Source: a bacterium
Lineage (GTDB): Bacteria; Patescibacteriota; Microgenomatia; Woykebacterales; RBG-16-39-9b
Assembly: GCA_030690175.1 (NCBI GenBank)
Contig: JAUYHE010000036.1
Location: 1 to 21,488, forward strand
DNA: 21,488 bases
Reading direction: 5' to 3'
The position numbers and the translations under genes were made by a program. The notes beneath the pieces were generated by a model. That model was given only the letters and a program-made list of their open reading frames with translations. It was not told the origin of the DNA and ran no database searches. Below, one piece after another: positions 8,103 to 14,383 of the stretch (its first letter is position 1; the number at the start of each line of letters is the position of its first letter).

Positions 8103-8141
8103 AAAAAACCCCGCACTTCAGTTACCTTCAGAGCGGGGTTT
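8101..8141 (-). terminator. Intrinsic terminator just upstream of the GT2 promoter
   Basis: On the minus strand AAACCCCGC pairs with GCGGGGTTT (8133-8141 with 8106-8114) and runs into an eight-base T-tract (8101-8108). It reads in the same direction as the GT2 operon and overlaps the operon's -35 box, so it would block read-through from further right. No minus-strand gene lies immediately upstream, because secA diverges. The loop also holds GGTAAC, able to pair with GTTACC at the far end of the hairpin. Confidence 0.75.
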
Positions 8142-8254
8142 GGGTAACACCCGCCCAAGATATTAACAGCAAAATTTTTTGTGTCAACCCCCGTTTTCAA
8201 AATTTTGAATTTCGAATTAAAAATTATTTTGATATGGATTATTCAGGCTCAAGA

Positions 8255-8263
8255 TGATAGAAT
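8255..8263 (+). promoter_or_regulatory. Extended -10 promoter of secA
   Basis: TGATAGAAT fits an extended -10 element. Its end lies 9 bases before the secA ATG, again suggesting a leaderless message. No good -35 box is present at 17 bases. Confidence 0.5.
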
Positions 8264-8272
8264 ACTAGATCT

Positions 8273-11026
8273 ATGTTTAAGTTTCTAGGTAATCTTCTTG
8301 ATTCCAACGAGCGAGAAATAAATAAGCTGAAACCTACTCTCGAGAGAGTAAATTCGTTTGAAAAGGCTATAAAAAAACTTCCTGACGAAAAGCTGAAGGC
8401 AAAAACAGACGAATTTAGAAAAAGACTAAGTAAAGATGCTTCCTTGGAAGATATTCTTCCCGAAGCTTTTGCCATCGTTCGAGAAGCGGCAAACCGCACC
8501 ATTGGCCAGAGACATTTTGACGTCCAGGTGATGGGTGGGATCGTTCTCCACAGCGGAAAAATCGCCGAGATGAAAACTGGGGAAGGAAAAACTTTGGTAT
8601 CGACTCTACCCCTTTATTTGAACGCATTATCAGGCCGGGGTGCCCACTTGATAACGGTAAATGACTACCTAGCTCGGCGTGACGCCGAGTGGATGGGACC
8701 GATTTATCATTTTCTTGGTCTATCCGTAGGTGTAATCAATCACGAAAAATCATATTTATTTGACCCAAATCCAAAGACACCGAAAATTAACGAAGAAACC
8801 ATAAAGATGGATCCAGAAAGCTCTTTATCGCCCGAGGAAGAAGGCTTGGGAGTCGGTAAATTTCTCCGTGAGATAGGTCGGCAAGAAGCGTACGCCACTG
8901 ATATTACTTACGGTACCAACAATGAGTATGGATTTGACTATCTCCGTGACAATATGGCTAGTGACCCAACCGAAATAGTGCAGCGACCTCTCCATTACGC
9001 TATCGTCGACGAGGTAGATTCCATATTAATTGACGAAGCCAGAACCCCGCTTATTATCTCTTCACCAGCTGCAGAAGCGACCGACAAATATTATGAATTT
9101 GCCAAGCTTGTGGATCGATTGGTCAAAGATACCGACTACTCTCTGGATGAAAAAATGCGCACTGCCAACCTCACCGAACTTGGAATTTCCAAGGTAGAGA
9201 GGACGCTGGGCGTCCCCAATTTGTACGAACGTGATTTTGAAACAGTCCATCACATCGAAGAAGCTCTGAAAGCCAAAACTCTTTATCACAAGGATAAGGA
9301 TTATGTTGTCCGCGAAGGTGAAGTCATCATTGTAGACGAATTCACTGGCCGGCTTCTTCCGGGTAGAAGGTATTCGGAAGGCCTGCACCAAGCAATTGAA
9401 GCAAAGGAAGGCGTAGCAATACAGCGAGAAAGTCGTACCCTGGCAACCATATCTTTTCAAAACTACTTTCGCCTTTATGAAAAATTAGCTGGTATGACCG
9501 GTACAGCCGCTACCAGCGCGGAGGAATTTAATAAGGTGTACCACCTAGACGTAATTGTAATTCCTACTAATAAACCCATGATCCGTAAAGACTTCCCCGA
9601 CTTCGTTTATAAAACTGAAAAATCAAAATGGCAGTCAGTCGTCCACGAAATCGAAGAAAAACACTTCCGCGGTCAACCAGTTCTAGTAGGTACTACTTCA
9701 ATTGAAAAAAACGAGCTTTTGTCAGATTTTTTGAAACGAAAAAAAATTACCCACGAGATTTTAAATGCTAAGAACCACGAACGTGAGGCTCACATTATTG
9801 CGGGCGCCGGCCAAAAGGGAGCCGTCACCATCGCTACCAACATTGCCGGTCGTGGCGTGGATATAAAACTTGGTGATGGGGTAGTAAAACTAGGCGGGCT
9901 ACATATTGTCGGCACGGAACGACACGAGGCGCGCCGGATTGATAATCAACTCCGTGGTCGTAGTGGTCGACAAGGTGATCCAGGCAGCAGTCGATTTTTT
10001 GTTTCTCTTCAAGATGATATCATGCGGCTTTTTGGTGGCGACGCAGTGGCCTCTATCATGGACAAGTTGCGGATCCCAGATGACGTACCGATCGAAAACG
10101 CCATGGTCAGTAAAGCCCTTGAAGGCTCCCAATCTCGAGTCGAAGGTCACAATTTTGACATCCGCAAAAGGCTGGTGGAGTACGATGACGTTCTAAATAA
10201 GCAGAGAGAAGTGATCTATAGTTTACGTAGGCAAATTTTAGATCTAGGCAGTAATTTAGAAGCAAAAGAAAAACCAAGTGACAGTAAGCTGCGGGAAATG
10301 GTCTTGGAAAAAATTCACCACGAAATCGAAAGCCAGGTTGATTTTTCAAAAACCGAAAGCGGTGCGCTAGATTTTGAAAGAATCGCCAATGAATTTTTCA
10401 GCATTATCCCTTTTGACGAAACTTCAACCAAACAAGTAAGAGAACGGGTCGAGATTCTTTCTGGAGAAGAAAAGGTAAAAGAATTTTTGACTGGTCTTGT
10501 TGATCAACTTTATGAGGCCAGAGAAAAACAGTATGGACCTCTCATTACTCGCCAAATAGAAAAGCTGGTCTTGCTAAATACCATCGACTCTCTTTGGGTA
10601 AACCACCTAGAAGATGTTGACTACTTACGCGAAGGAATTGGCTTGCGTGGCTACGCTGCCCGTGATCCACTTATAGAATACAAAGGAGAGGCTTTTAAAC
10701 TTTTTGATGGCCTTATGCGCGCGATTGATTATGATGTAGTCCACCGTATCTTTAAAATTCAAGTTGCACCGCCAGAGCAGCACCCGGCCCAACCACACCA
10801 ACACCAACCTATACATGGTTCTCAAACCTCTACATCTGGATCGCCTGTTGTCACTTCTCAATCTGAATCTTCAAGCCCAGCAGACCAACAACCTAGAAAC
10901 CTAGAAACCTTAAAAAAGATTGGCCGCAATGACCCTTGTCCCTGCGGCAGCGGCCTTAAGTACAAAAAATGTGGGCTTGTGAACAGCCCGACACATCAAG
11001 AAAATATGGCCAAGGCTAAAGCCTAA
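8273..11026 (+). CDS. secA: Preprotein translocase ATPase SecA
   Basis: The motor that drives unfolded proteins through SecYEG. The 917-residue protein has Walker A MKTGEGKT (100-107), the TVNDYLARRDAEWM block, DEVDSILIDEARTPLIIS, the SAT-like GMTGTAATSAEEF region, TNIAGRGVDIKLG (Val where Thr is usual), and RIDNQLRGRSGRQGDPGSS. An insertion of roughly 40 acidic and polar residues lies between VGVINHE and RQEAYATDITYG (about 158-202). A His/Gln/Ser/Pro-rich linker leads to a C-terminal SEC-C zinc motif CPCGSGLKYKKCG (Cys889, Cys891, Cys900); the fourth ligand, usually His or Cys, is Gly901. The final 22 codons are repeated in degenerate form four times downstream. Confidence 0.98.
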   Translation: MFKFLGNLLDSNEREINKLKPTLERVNSFEKAIKKLPDEKLKAKTDEFRKRLSKDASLEDILPEAFAIVREAANRTIGQRHFDVQVMGGIVLHSGKIAEMKTGEGKTLVSTLPLYLNALSGRGAHLITVNDYLARRDAEWMGPIYHFLGLSVGVINHEKSYLFDPNPKTPKINEETIKMDPESSLSPEEEGLGVGKFLREIGRQEAYATDITYGTNNEYGFDYLRDNMASDPTEIVQRPLHYAIVDEVDSILIDEARTPLIISSPAAEATDKYYEFAKLVDRLVKDTDYSLDEKMRTANLTELGISKVERTLGVPNLYERDFETVHHIEEALKAKTLYHKDKDYVVREGEVIIVDEFTGRLLPGRRYSEGLHQAIEAKEGVAIQRESRTLATISFQNYFRLYEKLAGMTGTAATSAEEFNKVYHLDVIVIPTNKPMIRKDFPDFVYKTEKSKWQSVVHEIEEKHFRGQPVLVGTTSIEKNELLSDFLKRKKITHEILNAKNHEREAHIIAGAGQKGAVTIATNIAGRGVDIKLGDGVVKLGGLHIVGTERHEARRIDNQLRGRSGRQGDPGSSRFFVSLQDDIMRLFGGDAVASIMDKLRIPDDVPIENAMVSKALEGSQSRVEGHNFDIRKRLVEYDDVLNKQREVIYSLRRQILDLGSNLEAKEKPSDSKLREMVLEKIHHEIESQVDFSKTESGALDFERIANEFFSIIPFDETSTKQVRERVEILSGEEKVKEFLTGLVDQLYEAREKQYGPLITRQIEKLVLLNTIDSLWVNHLEDVDYLREGIGLRGYAARDPLIEYKGEAFKLFDGLMRAIDYDVVHRIFKIQVAPPEQHPAQPHQHQPIHGSQTSTSGSPVVTSQSESSSPADQQPRNLETLKKIGRNDPCPCGSGLKYKKCGLVNSPTHQENMAKAKA
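10961..11026 (+). repeat. Intact secA 3' tail, reference copy of the tail repeats
   Basis: The last 21 codons plus TAA of secA, reading YKKCGLVNSPTHQ then ENMAKAKA. The four remnants downstream align to this segment. It is also the left border of the accessory island. Confidence 0.85.
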
Positions 11027-11076
11027 AACTCTATTAATTTCAAATCTAGAAAATCTCTTTGTTTTAACCTATAGGC

Positions 11077-11105
11077 TTGTTTCTGGTCTTAATTATTGAT
11101 ACAAT
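11077..11105 (+). promoter_or_regulatory. Promoter of the tyrA-like gene
   Basis: TTGTTT (11077-11082) and TACAAT (11100-11105) are separated by 17 bases. Transcription would start near 11112, giving a leader of about 25 bases. Confidence 0.7.
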
Positions 11106-11120
11106 ACCACGCAACTTTAA

Positions 11121-11130
11121 AGAAGGAGGG
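11121..11130 (+). promoter_or_regulatory. Strong Shine-Dalgarno that fixes the tyrA-like start
   Basis: AGAAGGAGGG lies 6 bases before the ATG at 11137. It is one of only two near-consensus ribosome binding sites in the window and sets this gene apart from its leaderless neighbours. It rules out the upstream TTG at 11077, which falls inside the promoter. Confidence 0.85.
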
Positions 11131-11136
11131 TTGGAG

Positions 11137-12270
11137 ATGTTTCCACCCAAGGTTATCGGGTTCGTGGGAAACCAAAGTAAGATGGTCCAAAGCATCTACG
11201 AACCTCTCTTCATCGAGGCGGGTTACGAGGTGATCGGATCGGATATACTCGACCCATCAGGGTTGAGTAACGAGGAAGTAGTGTTGAGAGCCGATGTCGT
11301 AATCTTCTCAATCCTGCCTCTGGACAACGTTGCTCCAGCAATGAGAGAGCAGATCAGAAATGCCCGACCAAACACTCTCTGGCTACACGGAAGTTCTGTC
11401 CAACAAGTCAGAGATAATTCAATCGGAGAGGTTCTGCTCGACGTTGATCTTTGGAACCGAGGGGTGGATACAGGTTTTGTCCACTTCATGATTGCCCCAA
11501 CTGTCAAATCAATCCGAGGACAGGCGATTGTCGCAGGCTTTCCCAACCCAAGACCAGTCAACCCAGGTTGGCAGCCTTGGCTTGAAGGAATACTGCTTGC
11601 CAAAAAGGCAAAGGTCTTCCGCAAGACAATCGAAGAACACGACGAACTGACAGAAGGCTCCCAACTCATACCAATGGTTATGGCGGTGGCAACCGGTATG
11701 GTCTGGCAACGCCTAGGCATTGACGTTTCCGAGATGCTTCGAGTAGCGGGAGCTCCTGCAAGACTTCAGGCTTTCGGCTCGATCAGAAGCCTTGGTGCAC
11801 AAGACGTGGTTTCGGAGATCATTACGAGACATCCGGAAGGACCCTCTGTCCTAAGGACTCTCGTTGAGGTCTTCACAGACCTAGCCGAGTGGGTAGAAAA
11901 CAAACAGGTTGGTGCAATTGCTTCAGAAATGAAGCAGGCTCGAGAAAGAATTGATGCCGCTGACCTAGCAAAAATTCTTTCAACTACTGACTGGCTCGTC
12001 CGTGTCCTTGGAGATCTGAATGGTGGTGCCGTTGGGTTCAACTTCACCAACGAGCAAAACCAAGTGGGGCTGCTCGGCAAAGTGCTGACCCGTTTCGATA
12101 ACCACGAGGTGGATAAGACGACAACAACCGCCCAGAGACTTCCAGATGGAAGTGCCCAATTCTTCGTTGGTGTCGAATCAGACCTTGACGATCCACGTGT
12201 GAGGGCCGCCGAGAGAGAAGTTCTTGAAGAACTTGGGGCAGAAACTGTAGAAGACGACTTTACTCTTTAG
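11137..12270 (+). CDS. Prephenate dehydrogenase (TyrA)-like protein with C-terminal ACT-like domain
   Basis: A 377-residue protein. The N-terminal Rossmann part begins KVIGFVGNQSKM (residues 5-16), where a normal TyrA has GxGxxG; ADVVIFSILPLDNV (52-65), LWLHGSSVQQ and VHFMIAPTVKSIRGQAIVAG (115-134) follow the TyrA order, as does EEHDELTEGSQLIP (167-179). Residues about 308-367 look like an ACT domain (VGLLGKVLTRFDNH through FFVGVE to DDPRVRAAEREVLEEL), which in relatives senses aromatic amino acids. The changed nucleotide-binding loop makes activity uncertain. It has its own promoter, strong ribosome site and terminator, and its base use is visibly more GC-rich than its neighbours. No other aromatic-pathway gene is present. 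I infer recent acquisition at the secA 3' end. Confidence 0.75.
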   Translation: MFPPKVIGFVGNQSKMVQSIYEPLFIEAGYEVIGSDILDPSGLSNEEVVLRADVVIFSILPLDNVAPAMREQIRNARPNTLWLHGSSVQQVRDNSIGEVLLDVDLWNRGVDTGFVHFMIAPTVKSIRGQAIVAGFPNPRPVNPGWQPWLEGILLAKKAKVFRKTIEEHDELTEGSQLIPMVMAVATGMVWQRLGIDVSEMLRVAGAPARLQAFGSIRSLGAQDVVSEIITRHPEGPSVLRTLVEVFTDLAEWVENKQVGAIASEMKQARERIDAADLAKILSTTDWLVRVLGDLNGGAVGFNFTNEQNQVGLLGKVLTRFDNHEVDKTTTTAQRLPDGSAQFFVGVESDLDDPRVRAAEREVLEELGAETVEDDFTL

Positions 12271-12306
12271 TTCCAAGAGACAATCGCTAGAACAACATAG
12301 CAAACA

Positions 12307-12344
12307 AGTGGCAGGAGTGTATCAGCACACACCGCCACTTTTTT
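12307..12344 (+). terminator. Intrinsic terminator after the tyrA-like gene
   Basis: AGTGGC (12307-12312) pairs with GCCACT (12334-12339), with further pairing of GTGT and ACAC inside, followed by a T-run to 12344. It closes a self-contained promoter-gene-terminator cassette. Confidence 0.85.
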
Positions 12345-12360
12345 CATTTTTGAATCTATA

Positions 12361-12420
12361 TGTGTACCATTACACTAGCACTTCAAGAAATGCGGATTAA
12401 TTAACAGTCCAAGTCATAAA
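12361..12420 (+). repeat. secA-tail remnant R1
   Basis: Bases 12382-12420 encode FKKCGLINSPSHK, matching YKKCGLVNSPTHQ of SecA. The match stops there, before the ENMAKAKA end. The 21 bases before it (TGTGTACCATTACACTAGCA onwards) do not resemble the secA zinc-motif codons but closely match the bases before remnants R3 and R4. Confidence 0.8.
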
Positions 12421-12452
12421 GGATAATCCACATTCTTGCGAGATTTTCGCTT

Positions 12453-12478
12453 GTTCTGATGATCTATCTTCTCAGAAC
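12453..12478. repeat. Inverted repeat between R1 and R2
   Basis: GTTCTGA (12453-12459) and TCAGAAC (12472-12478) form a 7-bp stem with a 12-base loop. It lies in the 72 bases between two secA-tail remnants; no role is evident. Confidence 0.45.
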
Positions 12479-12492
12479 GACTACAATCTCTT

Positions 12493-12555
12493 AAAAAGAG
12501 TGGTTTAATAAACTCCCCTACTCATCAAGAAAATTTAGCCAAATCTAAAGCCTAA
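12493..12555 (+). repeat. secA-tail remnant R2
   Basis: Encodes KKSGLINSPTHQENLAKSKA and TAA, 16 of 20 residues identical to the SecA end and about 76% identical in bases by hand alignment. It lacks the zinc-motif codons upstream and has Ser in place of the last zinc-binding Cys. It keeps the true stop codon. Confidence 0.85.
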
Positions 12556-12593
12556 ATTCTCTTACTTTCATATACTCTTTTTTGCATATATTT

Positions 12594-12615
12594 TTGTGTC
12601 AGCCGGCTGACACAA
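12594..12615. promoter_or_regulatory. 22-bp perfect palindrome
   Basis: A perfect palindrome centred between 12604 and 12605, core GTCAGCCGGCTGAC, standing out as GC-rich in an AT-rich gap. No T-run follows on either strand, so it is not a terminator. It could be an operator or a recombination site. The rest of the gap 12271-12796 holds the terminator, R1, R2 and the toxin-antitoxin promoter; I see no gene in it. Confidence 0.6.
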
Positions 12616-12757
12616 TTTATAAGCATTTTTGAAGCTAGTTTTTAATAAATCTTGATCTCTTTTCCTTATATACATAAGGGGGCAAATGAATTTTTATATA
12701 GTTCTCCAAAAAACCTGCTGCTTAAAACCAACACTATCTTTAACTACCAAATGTAGA

Positions 12758-12794
12758 TTGACAATAAAATACTTATGTAATATAGTGTATTACA
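12758..12794 (+). promoter_or_regulatory. Promoter and operator of toxin-antitoxin module 1
   Basis: TTGACA (12758-12763), 17 bases, TATAGT (12781-12786). The inverted repeat TGTAATA (12776-12782) / TATTACA (12788-12794) overlaps the -10 box, as expected for autorepression by a ribbon-helix-helix antitoxin. The ATG lies 10 bases after the -10 box, so the mRNA is nearly leaderless. Confidence 0.85.
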
Positions 12795-12796
12795 TC

Positions 12797-13030
12797 ATGA
12801 AACCTACAACCTCAAGAAAAATCTTAAATGTGTCTATATCACCTCTTATTGAGATCCAGGTGACCTCTATTGCAAAACAAGATCAGAAAACTAAGAGTGA
12901 AGTAGTGCGCGATGCTATACGCGAATATAGTCTTTCAAGATCCCTACGTGAAATCTACGACTATGGCAGAAAACAAGCACAGGGTCTAGGCATCGAAACC
13001 TACGAAGATATTGAAAAAATCGCCGGCTAA
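12797..13030 (+). CDS. Ribbon-helix-helix antitoxin of a VapBC-like module
   Basis: A 77-residue protein. KILNVSISPLIEIQVTSIAKQDQKTKSEVVRDAIREY gives the beta strand, first helix and KSEVVRDAI second helix of the MetJ/Arc/CopG DNA-binding fold; the remaining C-terminal part should wrap the toxin. I chose the ATG at 12797 because the promoter sits at 12758-12786; an in-frame ATG at 12686 has a G-rich sequence before it but lies upstream of that promoter and adds non-homologous residues. Its TAA overlaps the toxin's ATG (TAATG), giving coupled translation. It probably represses its own promoter through the inverted repeat at -10. Confidence 0.88.
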   Translation: MKPTTSRKILNVSISPLIEIQVTSIAKQDQKTKSEVVRDAIREYSLSRSLREIYDYGRKQAQGLGIETYEDIEKIAG

Positions 13031-13452
13031 TGAGAGTAGTTTTTGATACTAACGTTCTAATTGCCAATGCTTTAAAAGATGGTTTTACTAGAGAACTGCT
13101 TAATCTAGCAATCACCGGCACTATAGATCTCCTAACCTCCGAACCAATTATCTCCGAGCTAGAGGGAAAACTTAAAACTAAATTTTCTTGGGAAGAGTTA
13201 AGGCTAAAGCAGTATATTAATACCATCCGGGAAATCGCTTTGGTTATCGAACCTAAAGAAAAAATAACTGTTATAAAAACCGACCCCAACGACAACAAAA
13301 TTCTTGAGTGTGCGGTTGCTGGAAAAGCTAATCTAATCGTCTCGGCAGATAGTGATTTAATAAAACTTAAATCATTCCAAGGTATTGGGATAGTTCATCC
13401 CAAAACTCTATCCTGGACCTTTCCTGAGTATTTTAAAAAGAACAAATCTTAA
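13030..13452 (+). CDS. PIN-domain toxin of a VapBC-like module
   Basis: A 140-residue PIN nuclease, expected to be a Mg-dependent RNase held inactive by the antitoxin before it. The acidic centre is intact: Asp6 in VVFDTNVLI, Glu43 in PIISELEGKL, Asp88 in DPNDNKILECA and Asp107/Asp109 in SADSDLIKL. HPKTLSWTFPEYF near the end is typical of this PIN subgroup, whose members are often paired with RHH antitoxins. The target RNA cannot be read from the sequence. The start overlaps the antitoxin stop by one base. The reading frame after the TAA continues in frame into secA-tail remnant R3. Confidence 0.9.
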   Translation: MRVVFDTNVLIANALKDGFTRELLNLAITGTIDLLTSEPIISELEGKLKTKFSWEELRLKQYINTIREIALVIEPKEKITVIKTDPNDNKILECAVAGKANLIVSADSDLIKLKSFQGIGIVHPKTLSWTFPEYFKKNKS

Positions 13453-13482
13453 AAAGCGAGTGGTTCATTTTATTCTAATGTC

Positions 13483-13566
13483 GTACCATTAAAACAACAT
13501 TTCAAAAAATGTGGTGTTATAAATAGCCCGACACACCAAGAAAATTTGGCCAAACCTGGTGCCTAA
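13483..13566 (+). repeat. secA-tail remnant R3 (longest copy)
   Basis: Bases 13501-13566 encode FKKCGVINSPTHQ, ENLAKPGA and TAA, the same 22-codon length as the SecA end; 54 of 66 bases match by hand. The preceding 18 bases (GTACCATTAAAACAACAT) match those before R1 and R4, not secA. Lying right after the module 1 toxin, it separates the two toxin-antitoxin cassettes. Bases 13567-13641 beyond it hold no gene. Confidence 0.85.
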
Positions 13567-13641
13567 AATTACTAAATTTCGTCCCCATTATAAGTCAAGA
13601 CTTTGGGAGATTCGGTACTTATTACCTCCGTGGGGAGACTG

Positions 13642-14076
13642 TTAAACCTGTTTATAACCTAAGCTGCTCAAGAAGCGGGCTACAGGTAAAATCTTAATTC
13701 CTCTAAATGTATCTAACTCCAGAAGTTCTTTATCTCCTGTAAATATGTACTCGCACTTCCCATCAACTGCGGCTTCTAAAACTCTATTGTCGTCAGTATC
13801 TTTTAAGATATTAATTGTCATTTCTGGTTGTACTATTATGAAAGATTTTTTGATTCCTTTTTCAATTCTTGTTAAATGGTGAATCAGCTTAGGAAACTTT
13901 TTACTTATAACTTCTCGGAATTCTGCTAATAGTATTGGAGATGTCACTCCTTGAATCTTTTTTTGTAAAGCCAATAAAAAAACTTTCCTCGGTCCGCCCC
14001 CAAAACCTATTGCTGAAATTAAAATGTTGGTGTCAAGAAGAACTTTAACGGGATCTTTGCTTGTGCCTAAATTCAT
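13642..14076 (-). CDS. PIN-domain toxin of a second VapBC-like module
   Basis: A 144-residue PIN nuclease. Asp15 in VKVLLDTNILIS, Glu52 in PILLAEFREV, Asp96 in DTDDNRVLEAA and Asp115 in FTGDKELLEL make a complete acidic site. SAIGFGGGPRKVF after the first motif places it in a PIN group often listed as putative toxin-antitoxin toxins. Its frame begins 32 bases inside the antitoxin gene, so the two are translationally coupled. It is only loosely similar to the toxin of module 1, so the two modules are not a recent duplication. Loss of the partner antitoxin would be expected to free an RNase. Confidence 0.9.
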   Translation of the reverse strand: MNLGTSKDPVKVLLDTNILISAIGFGGGPRKVFLLALQKKIQGVTSPILLAEFREVISKKFPKLIHHLTRIEKGIKKSFIIVQPEMTINILKDTDDNRVLEAAVDGKCEYIFTGDKELLELDTFRGIKILPVARFLSSLGYKQV

Positions 14077-14296
14077 AAACTATTTTATCCACTTCTTCCT
14101 CGCTTTTAACCCCCATTTCTTTCATTGCCTTCTCACCAAATCTAAAAACCTGTTCCCACTCCCCTCTTTCTTCGATATATGTTCTCAAAGATTCACGAAT
14201 CAATTCGCTACGGCTACGGTATTCTTTTTTTGCTATCTCATCTGCTTTCACCACTAGCTCTTCTGGCAAGGCAATATTAAAAGTTTTAACTTTCAT
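14045..14296 (-). CDS. Ribbon-helix-helix antitoxin of the second VapBC-like module
   Basis: An 83-residue protein from the ATG at 14294-14296. MKVKTFNIALPEELVVKADEIAKKEYRSRSELIRESLRTYIEE is a clear CopG/RHH DNA-binding domain (strand, helix, RSRSELIRESL helix); the charged C-terminal half should bind the PIN toxin. A TTG two codons upstream would also open the frame, but it lies inside the operator palindrome next to the expected transcription start. The message appears leaderless. It runs opposite to module 1, so the two modules converge on R3. Confidence 0.9.
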   Translation of the reverse strand: MKVKTFNIALPEELVVKADEIAKKEYRSRSELIRESLRTYIEERGEWEQVFRFGEKAMKEMGVKSEEEVDKIVYEFRHKQRSR

Positions 14297-14333
14297 ATAC
14301 AATTATTGTATATAAACCATATGGCGTTGTCAA
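14295..14333 (-). promoter_or_regulatory. Promoter and operator of toxin-antitoxin module 2
   Basis: On the minus strand TTGACA (14328-14333), 17 bases, TACAAT (14305-14310). A 19-base perfect palindrome, ATATACAAT and ATTGTATAT around one central base (14295-14313), covers the -10 box and reaches the start codon, an ideal RHH operator. Confidence 0.88.
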
Positions 14334-14383
14334 GATTGCGGATTGTATCAGTAACCTCTTATTATTCCTAAGAGACAAATAGC

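Noticed and set aside
9062..9460. Minus-strand frame of 132 codons inside secA
   Set aside because: Entirely within the conserved SecA motor domain and without motif or ribosome site.
11077..11136. TTG start of the tyrA-like gene at 11077
   Set aside because: The TTG is the -35 box; the strong Shine-Dalgarno at 11121-11130 selects ATG 11137.
11223..11720. Minus-strand frame of 165 codons opposite the tyrA-like gene
   Set aside because: Shadow frame caused by the GC-richer codon use of the plus-strand gene; Ser/Cys/Arg-rich and without any recognisable motif.
12686..12796. Longer antitoxin start at ATG 12686 with a G-rich sequence before it
   Set aside because: The TTGACA/TATAGT promoter and operator lie inside this stretch, and the added residues do not resemble an RHH protein; the ATG at 12797 fits better.
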